From assembly GCA_026120035.1 (NCBI GenBank), contig JALRME010000006.1:372001-436000 (forward strand): DNA of 64,000 nt, given 5' to 3'. The translations under genes were made by a program, and so were the position numbers. Positions 35,180 through 47,378 of the stretch are shown piece after piece. The stretch comes from Coleophoma eucalyptorum (taxonomy: Eukaryota > Ascomycota > Leotiomycetes > Helotiales > Dermateaceae). Under the pieces are notes generated by a model. The model did no database searches and was not told the DNA's origin. It saw only the letters and a program-made list of their open reading frames with translations. The number at the start of each line of letters is the position of its first letter. The first letter of the stretch is position 1.

Positions 35180-38100
35180 ATGGGCAGCATGGCGACTTTG
35201 GAAGACGGCTCTGTAGGCCCTCGAAAACGGATTACAACGTATGGAAAAGCGGCGCGCAGACGTATACCTGAGTATAACTTGGAGTCTCCAAGGTTTGGAT
35301 CATCGGATCCAGTCATTCCTGCATACAATGAGCAGGTCACAAAGGCCGCTGAGGTCGCCAGCGACGCGACAGTTTCGCAACCCCCCACTTCACGAATATC
35401 CTCAACTCTCCCATCGGGACGTTCAGATGTGTTTGATATGCCTTCCAGCGATGATGACTCTCGGCCAGCGAAGGCAAGAGCTACTACGAAGAAACTCTCT
35501 AAGCTCACAAGCAAAGCAAGCCGGGCAGAGCACAAGAGTACGATCACTTCTGCTGCGAAAGCAGCAACAATCCAGCATCCTTTACCACCGTTGCCCTCTC
35601 CGTCACCGGGTTCACCTTCAACTGCCAACATCTACGATTTTCCATCCAGCGGTGATGATGCTACTCCTGTCACCCCAAAGCCAATCAAAAAGATCTCCTC
35701 CACTCCCAGCCAGAAGGTTATTCCAAATATTGCTACTAGGCCTCGAGAATCAACAAAGGAGAATTCAAAAGAGGAACAAATAACAAAGCGTAGAAAATTG
35801 TCACCAGTGAAGAGCATGCCGCAAACACAAACATTCAAACGAGCTTCCTCTTTGAAGCCTACGTCGAAACCCCGGTCACCAGTCAAGCTAGATGATACGA
35901 AGAAGCAGCAGCAGATGGCGACCAAAACATTCCCAAAGCAAATGGCAACGCGACCCAAACTTGGATATGCCAACAAATCTGCTCCTGTATTATCTCCCCA
36001 AAAACGAACCACAGTTGCGAAACGCATACCCACCAACTTGCCAGTGCCTGAATTATTAAGCCAGACAAATCCAGGGACTGCATCCCAGCGTGTCCCTCCT
36101 AGGAGCTTGAACATGTGGAAAAATCTTCTGGAGACTGGAGAAGATGCTGATGCCGATATCGTTATGGGGAATGTCGACGAAGAAATATCCTTAGTGCCAG
36201 ACAGAAAACTAGCTTCAACCTCTCCTCCACCAATAGCCACCCAAACCTTATCCCGACCAGCTGGAATTATCAAGAGACCTCAGAAAGTAATCCGTACAAG
36301 CAATCGCCCCAGGCTGATTGACACATTAGTGGAGCAAGGCCCTACGGATGAGTCATCTTCTGAAGAGTCTGATGATTCTTCAGACTCAGAATCTGAGGAC
36401 GAGAAGGATGAATTGCAGAAGATGAGCCATGATCAATTCGCAGAAATTCTGAGCCAGACTCTTGGCCAAGGTTCACCTCCCAGTACGCAGCAGCCCGTAA
36501 GCCAAGGTTCTCAAGGACTAGGACCAAAATTCACCTACAGTCGCCAACGGTCCATGCTGGCTGAGGAAGATATGATGCAACAATTAGCTATCGACTTGCC
36601 TCTGCAGAGCTCGGAAACATTAGAAGGTGAAAGACCTCGACGTGGAGTCGTACCATCATTAAAACCGCTACCTAGTTTTAATGAGGATGAGGAAATGACA
36701 GATATTGCCCCAGCCGTGACGAGTGTCCATGAACTGAGGCAGGCAGGTGCCAACCAACGCTTCCTAGAAGAGGTTGAAGATTTGTTGGACACCATTGGCA
36801 AGCCTTCCTCATCCTCTTCTTTGCGACGCTCAGGCCTATCAGAATTGGCTAGCAAAATGAAGGATAAGAACTTCCTGCGCCAGTTTCGAGACAATGGTGT
36901 AGATCAGCGCGTTTTCTTACATCTTGATCAAGAGCAAGATATTATTGCAGGGTTCTACATGATTTCCGTACTTCTTATTGTCCTAACCGATGCCAAAATG
37001 CCTCACATTGTTCCCCACCTGCATCGACAAGGCATCACAAGACTTCTGATTCGTTTGGTTGGCTCTCCAGAGGCAGTGATGAAGATTGGCAAAGATCGCA
37101 AGAACAACATGTCAAAAATGGCCTTGAGTCTTCTCTCTGAACATCAAAGCTACCTACTTACACTATCAGGGTGGGCAGATCTACAGCTTCGGCCGCAGCT
37201 GCTATCTCCTCGAATAGTGGCGCTCAAATGCTTGGAGCAGATGGTCAAACAAATCCGAGAAGCTGGCAAAGCTGATGATATATTTTCCAAAGAGATGACA
37301 ACAAATTTGTTTGAAATTTTGAAAAGCCCGCCGGACGAAGAGACATCGGGCACAATAACAGGGCAGAGGGCTATTGAATTCCAACTCGCATTATCTGTGC
37401 TCGAGCTTCATTCAATCCGAGCGATGACTGCCCAGGACGAATCTATCTGGATAAGCGAATATCTACCGATTGTTGCAGAAATTGTTGAAACCTGCTTGTC
37501 TCGCCCTGCAGAAGAGTTCGGCATGCTTCAGTTCATGCTACTGAGGTTGATGGTCAATGTTACCAACAATGACCCGAACGCTGCAAACGTATTTGCAAGG
37601 AAGGGTGTCATGAAGGTACTTGGCCAGACTATCGTTTCTAAGTTCAATATGCTATCGGGTGTTGAGAATGAAGAGAATCTCTCAGAGACTATTGGCCAGC
37701 TAATTGTTGCTTTGGGTGTGATGATTAATCTCGCGGAGAGTGACACAGCTCGAGATTGCTTCGATAGTCTCCGGGATGAGGCTGAAGATCCATTGCAGAC
37801 TTATGTTCGCTTGTTCACAGATAACCAGGAGAGGATGCTCGAGGTAAGTGTGCTCCCATCTATGAATATTGCTAGATGTCTAATAGTCACAGGCAAACAC
37901 CCAGGAAGAGAGTCAACGTAATATTCCCTTTGGATATCTCTCTATTCTTCTAGGATACCTCTGCCTCTCACCTGCGGTCTCCATTCGCGTTCGAGGTCTT
38001 CTGCCAGCAAAGTCACTTCGACCTCTACTCACATCTGTTGAGCAATTTATCAGTTATCACAAGGCTGTCGATGATATACTTGAAGCCGAAGATGACGGCT

Positions 38101-38180
38101 ACATTCGTCAAACTAGTCTGACTGACAGATTACAGAGCCTCGTTGACAGACTCTCGGCAATGGGAAGCATCACCGGCTGA
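35180..38180 (+). CDS. WAPL-domain cohesin release factor
   Basis: Relative of animal Wapl and yeast Rad61/Wpl1, which open the cohesin ring. Two exons (35180-37843, 37893-38180) give 983 residues. Residues 1 to about 480 are disordered and Ser/Pro/Lys rich with acidic patches (e.g. SSSEESDDSSDSESEDEKDE) and repeated FDMPSSDDD / YDFPSSGDD motifs near residues 80 and 150. The WAPL domain begins near residue 520 (FLEEVEDLLDTIG) and includes SELASKMKDKNFLRQFRDNG, LIRLVGSPEAVMKIGKDRKNN and a helical repeat to the end. The start MGSMATLEDG is the first ATG; the second ATG three codons on is equally possible. Confidence 0.9.
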
Positions 38181-39005
38181 AAATGATTGGTGGCTATGGG
38201 TCGTTGCGAAAGGTGTCAGAACGTTGTTCGTTTGTTGGAGGATCATTACGGAGTTTGATTGGAATGCAGTTCAAAGACTGGGGGCATGGGGCGGGCAAAT
38301 TTGCAATCAAGATACCCAATGCAGTTTCAGAGGCTTTTTTCTCTACATCTACATGAATTATGCGAGGTCACGAAAGATGGTCATGAGCCGAGAAGCTCAT
38401 GATGAGAAGAGCGAATTTTCGGCGATATAGAGAAGACAGTATAAAATGGGAAGCTGCTTGATGCTGAACATTGAAAACATGAACCTCGCTGTGTTTCGTC
38501 ATACATACGTCGTTGTGGAAGGAAGACTTCGGCGATCAAGCGTTTACAACTAACCCTTCCTAACAACCTTGCAAACTCAGGGCCAATTGAATGAGGTAGC
38601 ATATCCAAACTGTAATTGAAATGGCACATTTTATGATAGCTCAGCTGGAACCCAATTTCTAATTTTTTTGGTTTTGTATTTCTTTTCAAGCACGACTCGA
38701 TTCAGACCGGCAATTTCTTTTTTAAGTGTAGCAGGAACAAAAAAGCCCACTCGTGGCCATGGAGGCTGACAAGCCTGAAAGGGCACTAGCACAGCGCTGA
38801 TACCAAGCAAAAGTAGGTAGTGACCGGCACCGGCCCAGCCTTGAAGCGTTCAAGCGACCGGAACGAAACGCTATCGAGATAAATCTCTTAGACCCTGCTT
38901 TGTCTCATTCTCTCTCAGTCTGTATTGCTTGCACCTCCAATCAACGATATCAACTCTCTAGTTTTACATCTTTTAACGTCTTTACACGTCTCACTCTACA
39001 TAATA
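38181..39005. other. Intergenic, WAPL 3' region and Rheb promoter
   Basis: No gene seen. CT-rich sequence before 39006 fits the leader or promoter of the Rheb gene. Confidence 0.55.
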
Positions 39006-39763
39006 ATGCCAGCTCCTCCAAAGCAACGCAAGATTGCCATTGTGGGCAGCAGGTCTGTTGGTAAGCCCATTGCCCCATCCCCTCCTATCGACAGACATTC
39101 TCTTATCCTCGTATCAATGAGCTCATCGCAATCCAAGGCAAATCATCACTTACTGTCCAATTTGTCGATGGCCACTTTGTCGAAAGCTACTACCCTACCA
39201 TTGAGAACACTTTCAGTAAAGTCATCAAGTTCAAGGGCCAGGAGTATGCAACGGAGATCATCGACACAGCTGGTCAGGTATGCAGATCTCCTCGTCCTTG
39301 ACCTCATGTAGCAAGCCATTGACCATTTCACAGGATGAATACAGCATTCTCAACTCCAAGCACTTCATCGGGATTCATGGCTACATGCTTGTGTACTCCG
39401 TAGCCTCCATGCAGTCCTTTGAGATGATTCGGGTTATTCGAGATAAAATTCTCAATCACCTTGTATGTATCACACTTACTTCATATTATGTACAAGGCTC
39501 AAGCAGAAAGCTGACTTCCACAGGGCACTGAATGGGTACCAGTTGTCATTGTTGGTAACAAGAGTGATTTGCGTCCAGAGCAACGCCAGGTTTCAGTCGA
39601 GGATGGTAAGAGCTTAGCAGCAGAGTTTGAGTGTGCCTACACGGAAGCCAGTGCCAGGTACAACGAGAACGTCACCAAGGCCTTCGAGCAGATGATCGGT
39701 CAGATTGAGAAGAGCCAGAATCCTAATGAACCCACCGGCGGTAACAAGTGCCAGATCATGTGA
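39006..39763 (+). CDS. RHB1: Rheb GTPase
   Basis: Ras-like GTPase that activates TORC1 in many eukaryotes. Four exons (39006-39060, 39138-39277, 39334-39462, 39524-39763) give 187 residues. Seen: P-loop GSRSVGKS with the Rheb-specific Arg-Ser instead of the Ras Gly-Gly, effector YYPTIENTF, DTAGQDEYSIL, NKSDL and TEASARYNENV. It ends in the farnesylation box CQIM. The start MPAPPKQRKIAIVG is the first ATG. Identification is secure by the P-loop and effector sequences. Confidence 0.95.
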
Positions 39764-40368
39764 TGGGCTTAGGCATGTTTTTGCGCGACGCGACTGTGCG
39801 CATCTTGTCATTATTGCGTGTTTGGGTTCTTCTTTTTCTTGTCATTCGGTGGCTCTTTATAGGCGTTGGGTAGAAGGCTGCAATCGTCTTTCTTTTGATT
39901 ATTCTAGGCGCTGGGAATGGGACATCTTGTTTTATGAGGTTGTTTATGTTATGTCCAAAAGACGGCATTGTTACACCGCCGACTCTTTCCCTTGGATTTT
40001 TCGAATCCAGAACGGAGAGTTGAGGCGGCTTGAATACAAACCTTGGTGTGCGGTCATATATCTGTAATATCCTGAGTGATCCCAAGCCTCAAGTTACAGT
40101 GTCAACCACTGGCTCCATGTTGGTGATTAATTCAACCTCGGTCACATCAGGCATTCTTCATGGTTTGCCCTCAAACCTTTTACTCCTTTCACCCTCTACC
40201 TTTTTAATGTTGCTTCTAAACGAAGCTGGTAACTACATAGGATCGAATCTGCAAATTAGGAGTAAAATCACTTAATATAAATGCAAGAAACCTGAAACTC
40301 AGCACTGCTAGGTACTTTAGGTCCGGAGGTACAGCGTGATTCATACGGTGTGACCACGGCAGATTTCA

Positions 40369-40374
40369 TGACTC
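40369..40374 (+). promoter_or_regulatory. TGACTC core upstream of SerRS
   Basis: A six-base Gcn4/CPC1 core 259-264 bases before the SerRS start codon. Six-base matches are expected by chance, so the evidence is weak alone. Confidence 0.25.
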
Positions 40375-40550
40375 TTCGACTCATAGCATATAGATGGCCC
40401 AGAAGCACTATTCATATGCTACAAGTAAAGACTCCTTGGGTTAGCAAGAACTCGAAATAACAGCATCAAGATCAATAAAGGTCCCTTTCATCTGCCCCTC
40501 CATCTTGATACTCGCTAGCGCGGTTAGAATTACCCCACCAAGGAATTTCG

Positions 40551-40556
40551 TGACTC
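40551..40556 (+). promoter_or_regulatory. TGACTC core near SerRS start
   Basis: A Gcn4/CPC1 core 77-82 bases before the SerRS ATG. Aminoacyl-tRNA synthetases are known cross-pathway targets in filamentous fungi; binding here is inferred. Confidence 0.35.
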
Positions 40557-40632
40557 TGAACTTCGACAAAACAAACAACCCATACCGCAACTTTTAAATC
40601 GCTCCGAGTGATTGTACCCGCAATCTCTCACA

Positions 40633-42312
40633 ATGCTCGACGTTCTCGAATTCATCGCCGACAAGGGTGGAAATCCAGCAAAGATCAAGGAGTCTCAGCG
40701 AAAGCGCAGCGCTCCTGAGGAAGCAGTTGATGAGGTTATTGCTTTGTACGAAGATCACCGCAAGAGTAAGTCAACGTGTCACTGAGCCCCCTCCTTTCAA
40801 CTGTTAACTGGCCTTACTTATAGCTAACTATGCCGCGACTCAACTGAATACGAAGATCAACGAGACCCAGAAGCAAATTGGTATGAAAAAGAAGGTTCGG
40901 TGAACAACTATAGAATATTCTACACAGGGCTGACTGGGAATGGTATAGGCCAAGGAGAATGCCGATGATCTGTTGAAGCAAAAGGGGGATTTGGAGAAGG
41001 AGAAGAAGAGCATGCTTGATTCAGCGCTCGAGAAGGAAAAGCTCCTAAAGGCTAAGATTGGAACCATTGGAAACCTCGTCCACGAATCTGTCCCAGTCAG
41101 CGATAACGAGGACAATAATGAGTTGATCCGAACATGGGCACCTGAAGGGGTCACCGTTGAGAAGCGCGATTGCCTTTCACATCACGAGGTTCTTACAAGA
41201 CTAGATGGATATGACCCCGAGCGTGGAGTTAAGGTAGTTGGACACCGTGGGTACTTCTTGAAGCAGTGGGGAGTGTTCCTGAACCAAGCTATGATCAACT
41301 ACGGACTGGAGTTCCTCTCTTCGAAGGGATACACACCGCTTCAAACACCTCAGTTCATGTTGAAGGAATACATGGCCAAGACAGCCCAATTAGAGCAATT
41401 CGACGAGGAACTCTACAAGGTCCAGGATGGCGAGGCACAAAACGATAAGTACCTCATTGCCACTTCTGAACAGCCTATTTCAGCTTTCCACGCAGACGAG
41501 TGGATGCAACCAAAGGAATTGCCAATCAAGTACGCTGGTTTCTCTACTTGTTATCGTCGGGAGGCTGGATCGCACGGCCGTGATGCCTGGGGTATTTTCC
41601 GTGTTCATCAATTTGAGAAGGTAAATTTGCTAGTTGCCTCATGAATTCAACATAGCTGATCAAAACCAGGTCGAACAATTCGTTTTGACAGATCCTGAGA
41701 AGTCTTGGGAGGCCTTTGATGAGATGATTGGCTACTCAGAGGAGTTTTATAAGTCCTTGGGTGTTCCTTACCGAGTTGTAGCTATCGTCTCTGGCGCTCT
41801 TAACAATGCAGCTGCAAAGAAGTACGATCTTGAGGCTTGGTTCCCCTTCCAGGGCGAATACAAGGAGCTTGTTTCTTGCTCCAACTGCACAGACTACCAG
41901 TCCCGTGCTCTCGAGATCAGATTTGGTATCAAGCAACAGACCGAGATTCGAAAGAAGTATGTCCACGCATTGAACTCTACTCTATGTGCAACTGAGAGAG
42001 CCTTATGCTGTCTTCTCGAGAACTTCCAAACCGAGGATGTAAGTTTCAGTCTGATATCCAATAGTTGATTTTATAATATTAACAATTTTCTAGGGCTTCA
42101 AAGTACCAGAGCCACTCCGAAAATACATCCCAGGCGCACCAGAGTTCATTCCATTTACAAAGGAGCTTCCAAAGGACAGCACTTCGCAAAAGGCCAAGGG
42201 AAAGGCAGATAAGGCGGCTAAGCCTAAGGGTGCTGCTGCAGCTGTCGCAGAGGGTGTGAAGGAGGTTGGTGAAAAGCTCAAGGACTTGAGCACTGCTGGA
42301 AGTGTGGCATAG
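40633..42312 (+). CDS. SES1: Seryl-tRNA synthetase, cytosolic
   Basis: Class II enzyme charging tRNA-Ser. Five exons (40633-40765, 40824-40894, 40949-41620, 41670-42038, 42094-42312) give 487 residues. The N-terminal helical arm (about 1-130, MLDVLEFIADKGGNPAKI then a Lys/Glu-rich coiled coil) binds the tRNA long variable arm. The catalytic core shows motif 1 around YTPLQTPQFM, the serine/ATP site TSEQPISAFH, motif 2 CYRREAGSHGRD..GIFRVHQFEK, and motif 3 LNSTLCATERALCCLLEN. The C-terminal extension is Lys/Ala rich (KAKGKADKAAKPKG), common in eukaryotic cytosolic SerRS. No mitochondrial presequence is visible. Two TGACTC cores lie upstream. Confidence 0.96.
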
Positions 42313-42532
42313 AGGCTCTATCTATCGCTAATTCAAATATAAACGATGTGTGTGCAATGCAGGCCACATGGAATGAGCCAAGTCAATGAAACCAAGTCAT
42401 AATGAATGAGAGTTCCGTACGATATTAGCGTGGCAATGTGACCCGGCCTATAGAACCCTACGACTGTCACTTGTGAAATAGTCGAGACGGGTACTTCGAT
42501 TCTGGCTTTTGTTAAAACACTGTGCATGCCAA

Positions 42533-42545
42533 CCCCCCCCCCCCC
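42533..42545 (+). repeat. Poly-C run (13)
   Basis: Thirteen consecutive C; pairs in inverse sense with the G run 326 bases to the right. Confidence 0.9.
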
Positions 42546-42870
42546 GGTCCTCCTTCCACAGTAATCTATTTTCTGCTTTGCATAAATTATCTGGCCCTAT
42601 TTAGAGTGTATAATATTCAAGACTCATGCCTTTATTTGTTGGGGTCATTTCAATATTCAATTGTAGTGCTTCTATTTCAAATACAACCGGGAGCTTATTT
42701 AGGTAAATGTTCTTTCCGGAGGGGGGATGGTTACTAGATATTTGCCTAGCCTTTTGACTGTAATCCCTCAGGTGACAACTAGAAAGCCTATAGAACCTAG
42801 AAGAAAATAAGTCTTTTCGCCAGGGCAGATACTTACCTTACAGACAAAGACCGAGAACCCAAAAATATCC

Positions 42871-42881
42871 GGGGGGGGGGG
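42871..42881 (+). repeat. Poly-G run (11)
   Basis: Eleven consecutive G, followed within 20 bases by A/T-rich sequence. Confidence 0.9.
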
Positions 42882-43385
42882 TTCTAGTATTAACAAGGAA
42901 TTATTTTTAAAAATAATTATATTCAGTGCTTAACATTCCTGAATCGGATTTTATAGCCCAAAGTCAAATAGCTTTGATTTCGAGATGGCCCTTACTTGCA
43001 AAGCAGAAGTTCTGCTTTTTGCTCCAAAGGTCGTGTATAGGTAAAGCCACAGCATGAATTTCAAATCTCGGAAACACACAAAACGAGATAGCGAGCAAGC
43101 GAGCAGCAGTAGCATTGAGGCGTTGAAGACCAAATCCGCGAGGCGAACGACGGCCCATTTCAACATCAACACCAACAACGAGAACAACCCATCCAAAATC
43201 CACGAGCTATTCCAGCGACAATGTCATGACAGCAAGTCTCAGACGACCTGTACTAGAACATAATGACTCTTGTGCCCAGGGCGATGAGCTGAAAACGGAC
43301 GCATACAAGCCGGCGCAGGAAGGTGATACCAGTCGTAGTTTCGAACCTCCCCTCACGTGCGCAAGAGGCAGTGCAGGTCTGAATC

Positions 43386-45314
43386 ATGACCGGGACACAG
43401 GATATAGACTGTCCCTTCTGTGGATACAAAACAGATAATGAGTATCAAATAATGGTAAGCAGAAACCCTCTGCGCTACATGTCTAGCATTTGCATTCCTG
43501 ATGACCCTCCACCTTCCTCTCGTGATCCTCATACAAGTTACTCTACTTAAAATTTTCAAGTTATGTATACTAACTAGTCCTCCAAGCTGCACATGGAAAC
43601 GCTACATGCTGAAGGAGTGTCTCCATTCGTTGTAAAAGATGATGCAAGTGTCGCAGCGGTCATCTCAACGATGTCTGACAGTGACCACAACAAAGATGAC
43701 AAGGATGTCCAATACGCCAACTGTCCGGTTGATGGGTGCGGTGAGGTCTTGCTATTGACCGACTTTGATAGCCACATCCGACTGCATGATATTGAGGACT
43801 CGGATGCCGAGATTCATGTAGAAAATACGACTTCCAAGAGCCAGGGTGTAGCACTGGATTCTGATTTTGGCACGAAGCTTTCCGATGCGCTACAGCATCT
43901 AGATGATGGGAATGAAGACGAGAAATCCGAAGAATCCCAAGTTCATGCGAAGGGGCCACCTTCACAGTATGAAGACCATAAGTCGTCACGTCACACCTCG
44001 CATAGCACGCCAACTCACCAGGAGAGAACCAAAACGATATGGAAGCAAATGCTGAACATGCACGAGATGCCTTCGAAGGTGCACCCCTCATCAAGCGCAG
44101 CAAAGCCGCCTAAGAAAACCCTTGGGGTAAGTTGATTTAAATCCATATTGACCTTAGACCTAAGACCCATTCGTATGCTAATAATGGGGCAGAAAGCAGA
44201 ACTTGGTCCTTACTACAAGGAAAAACAGATGCCGTCATGGCTCGTCCAACTTCTTGAGACTGAGGATGGTGCCGTGAAGATAATAAATAAGGTAGGACCA
44301 GATGGTAGACCAAGAAAGCAGCAATTCTGTGAGAACCAGCAAGGAGGTGTAATACCTGTAATTTCTCAGCTTCTCGAGCAAGAACCTCTTACAGAGTATG
44401 CATATCTATGCCATCCAGCAGTCAAGCATGTGTCAAAACTGAAACGAGAAGGTTAGTCCGGACTCAGACGGCCTGCCTAGGATATACTGATGGAATATCG
44501 CAGGTGGATTCTGTGGATATCGGAATATTCAAATGCTCACATCATACATCACGGGTGTTCATTCCCAGGGCTTTGAGCACTTCCAAAATAAAATACCAAC
44601 GATTTTCCAAATACAGGACTGGATTGAAAGTGCTTGGGATTTGGGAATTAACGCTTCTGGTCGAATTGAGACTGGAGGCATCAGAGGCACGAGAAAGTAT
44701 ATTGGCACTCCCGATGTAAGTCTTTATCTTATCGAGTGAGAGACTCATCTTGCAAGAGTTCTTTACGTATGAGTTTAAGGTTAAATACTACAGACCTAGA
44801 ATACTGCTGACCCAAGTAGGCACAAGCAATGTTCCTCAGCCTTGGTATTGCGTATGTCAAATCTAGCCTTTTTGTCTGTCGCTGCAACTCACGATTTATA
44901 GTGTTGATGCTCAAGCATTCAAGACATCCAAAGGAGGCCGTCCTGCGGATCAACAGTTGCTACTCGCAGTTGAGAAATACTTCCGTAGTGGTGCAAGCAG
45001 CCACCAAGAGAGAGTCAGGTGTACCAACTTGCCACCTATCTATTACCAACAACCAGGTCTGTCTACTCTTCACATTGCGAGGAAACATCTCTAATAGGTT
45101 TACAGGACACTCCATGACCATTGTAGGCTTTGAGCATATGAGAGATGGTTCATCGAACCTACTTATGTTCGACCCTATGTTTCATGACTCTAGCAGCGTC
45201 ATTAATTGTGTCAATCACCAATTTACACACAAGAATCCCGAGAAGCATTTGAAGGCTTACAGAAGGGACGTGAAATACCTCCGAAAATATAAAGAGTTTG
45301 AGACCTTGAAGTGA
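43386..45314 (+). CDS. ZUP1: ZUP1/Mug105-type deubiquitinase (peptidase C78)
   Basis: Cysteine protease related to ZUFSP/ZUP1, a K63-selective deubiquitinase in genome maintenance, and S. pombe Mug105. Seven exons (43386-43454, 43587-44126, 44193-44451, 44504-44715, 44820-44851, 44902-45056, 45106-45314) give 491 residues. The N-terminus holds a C2H2 finger, CPFCGYKTDNEYQIMLHMETLH, and a second finger-like CPVDGCGE...HIRLH. The middle is acidic and disordered. The C-terminal domain has the catalytic cysteine in GGFCGYRNIQML, histidine in GHSMTIVGFE and aspartate in LLMFDPMF, the C78 triad. The start at 43386 is the first ATG and opens the finger directly. Confidence 0.88.
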
Positions 45315-47378
45315 GTTAATCCAGAACACCGAGGGCTTCTTCAATGGATTCTTGTGTGTCGCATAGATCTTGCTGACAAGGGCTTAAAAGATTGACTCCA
45401 CCGAGCCTTAACATAAGCAGATGAGCGCTCACAACGAAACTATGTTTTAGACGCATTGAAGGAGTTTAGACTGTGTTGATTGGCATGTCAACTCACATGA
45501 TACTTGTTAGAGCATACAATTCAGTGGCGCACGCATGTGGATAGCATTTCTGTGGAGTAACCGGCAGAGTCACCATCCGGTTTAGTACTTGCTTGTACTT
45601 TGCCTTACGCGATGTAACTAACCGTCGAGTCTAATAATGTTCTGGCGGCGTCATGTCAAACAAGACAACACAAAACATGGTATCTCGATGATAGCTGATT
45701 GTCTAGTGCCAGCAGTGGTTGCTTACTTTTTGACTTGTCGCTAACAGAGAAGGTGGTATGGTGTGGCTACTAGGCACTCTTTGATATACTACAGTACATA
45801 TACATTTGCTCGACTCGCATATATTGCCACTGCTTCTACAGGCAATCTAAAAGAGACTTCAAAACGTTGATTTTGCAATTTAAATTTCATTGAATTTCAT
45901 CAACTCTTCCTGCAACACAGGTGGGTGGAGATGAAATCTAATCTAAGGAAGCTCAGTTTCTCCAGTTTCTCCACCATGGCGAGCAGAGTAAGGTACCTTA
46001 ACTAGAGCCATATTGCAACCTAACTAGCGTCTTACCCCACAAGGACTAAGGTCACCCCTCACCCGTCCATTGATAGGAAGGGATCCAGTCACTCTTGGCA
46101 CCTCTGACATATGCTCGCTCATATTCGGTGCTGCGCCCCTTCTCTTCCTTTCCCTAGAGATCCAAGACCATAACCCAGGCCTGAATTGACTCTGCAGAGA
46201 AATTTATAACACTCAACGCAGTATCTGTTTTCGCCCCAAAGAGTTAGAGTCTGCTTTGTGGCCGGAGAAGAAGGGAAGCCTAAACCCGCATTCAGACTTC
46301 CTTCAAGTCCCCACACGCTGAAAGCATGGGGCTTCTGAACTCAAGGTAGAGAAAGGTGATCGAGATGAAGTGACGGGTATGGAGCTACTGTACCAGAGAT
46401 GGTTTCCGGCCTGAACGAGATGTGGCTTAGTGTATTGCGGCTTGTCCTCTATTCACTTGGGTAGTACGTTAAATGTACACGCTGAGATCCTACTTGTACT
46501 TGTTCCAGACCCAAGTAAGCGACGATAGGGATGTGGCTTAAGGTCTACCAAAGCTTAAGCAGAGCAGTACCTGTTGACACCCAAAGGAATTTAGAATCTG
46601 TGCTTATGCTTATGGTACCTTACCTACTACCTTCCTTGCTGCGATAAGGTATGTCACTAGCTGGGTTGATATGGAATGTGTAGCTTCGAACGCCATTGGG
46701 TATCATTGACCTAGGCCAGCCTCCTTGCTAAGCACTCGCTATACTAGCCTTAGGGCTACATTGACCACCCCTGGGACTTGACCAGGCTGCCCGCCAGAGT
46801 TTCAGGAACGAGGGAGACATTGCTAGGAAATTCTCTAATGGCATGCTGACCGCTTCGAATGATTACAGAAAAGGTTCCGAGATGCTGGGCTGATTGACTA
46901 AACCATTGTGAGTCAGGCGTGGGTTGGTGGCATCTATCTTTTGCGGGGTGTGTCCCAGTAAACATCAGCCTTGTGCCTGTGTGGATGGAAGGCTGCGGCA
47001 TGACTTCTTGTACCACCTTGACAGCCGCATATCAGCGGCGTCATCGTCGTCTGGGGAAGGAACGCCTGGTGTGTTGGCGGTCTTGAGTCTGGCGATCTTC
47101 TCATACTGACGAATACCACATGGCTGAACAGAACTGGTCTCACTCAGCGCCTGCCTTGGCATAGGTAAGACTTAGGTCAATGGGCTTTGGAGACTTCTTG
47201 AAGTCTACTCTTTGACGGCTGCCTTTGGGTATATAATGTGCTCCATTCTCCATTCTCAGTTCTCCAAGAGTTCAAACTCATCACCTCTTTCAAATCTTCA
47301 CCCTAAGCACTGCCAATACAATTATCCCTCAATATAACAACCATTGATTCGAGCAATTCTACAACCCAAGTCGCAGCC
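45315..47378. other. Gene-free region, 2.06 kb
   Basis: No gene could be supported on either strand. The sequence has scattered AAGGTA/TACCTT-like words (e.g. near 45992-46000 and 46610-46650), common in ascomycete spacers. The right end is the promoter of the DUF3602 gene with a TATA box. Confidence 0.5.
47230..47236 (+). promoter_or_regulatory. TATA box (TATATAA)
   Basis: TATATAA about 143-149 bases upstream of the start codon of the gene at 47379, with CT-rich sequence between, a usual fungal core-promoter layout. Confidence 0.5.

Larger units (their letters stand above)
39764..40632. other. Intergenic, Rheb 3' region and SerRS promoter
   Basis: No gene seen. Two TGACTC cores lie on the right side (40369-40374 and 40551-40556), upstream of seryl-tRNA synthetase. 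Confidence 0.55.
42313..43385. other. Gene-free region with inverted C/G runs
   Basis: No gene seen in about 1.07 kb. It has a 13-base C run (42533-42545) and an 11-base G run (42871-42881), with an AT-rich patch after the latter (about 42882-42960). The right end is the ZUP1 promoter. Confidence 0.5.

Noticed and set aside
35632..36273. 213-codon minus-strand frame
   Set aside because: Lies antisense to the WAPL gene's low-complexity exon, where composition bias opens long frames; no motif seen.
43335..43360. GAGGTTCGAAACTACG, second T-arm-like match (minus strand)
   Set aside because: The five-base stem is not complementary and no anticodon stem is nearby.
45315..47378. Possible transposon remnant
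   Set aside because: No terminal repeats, target duplications or reverse transcriptase/transposase fragments were seen; kept as a gene-free region.
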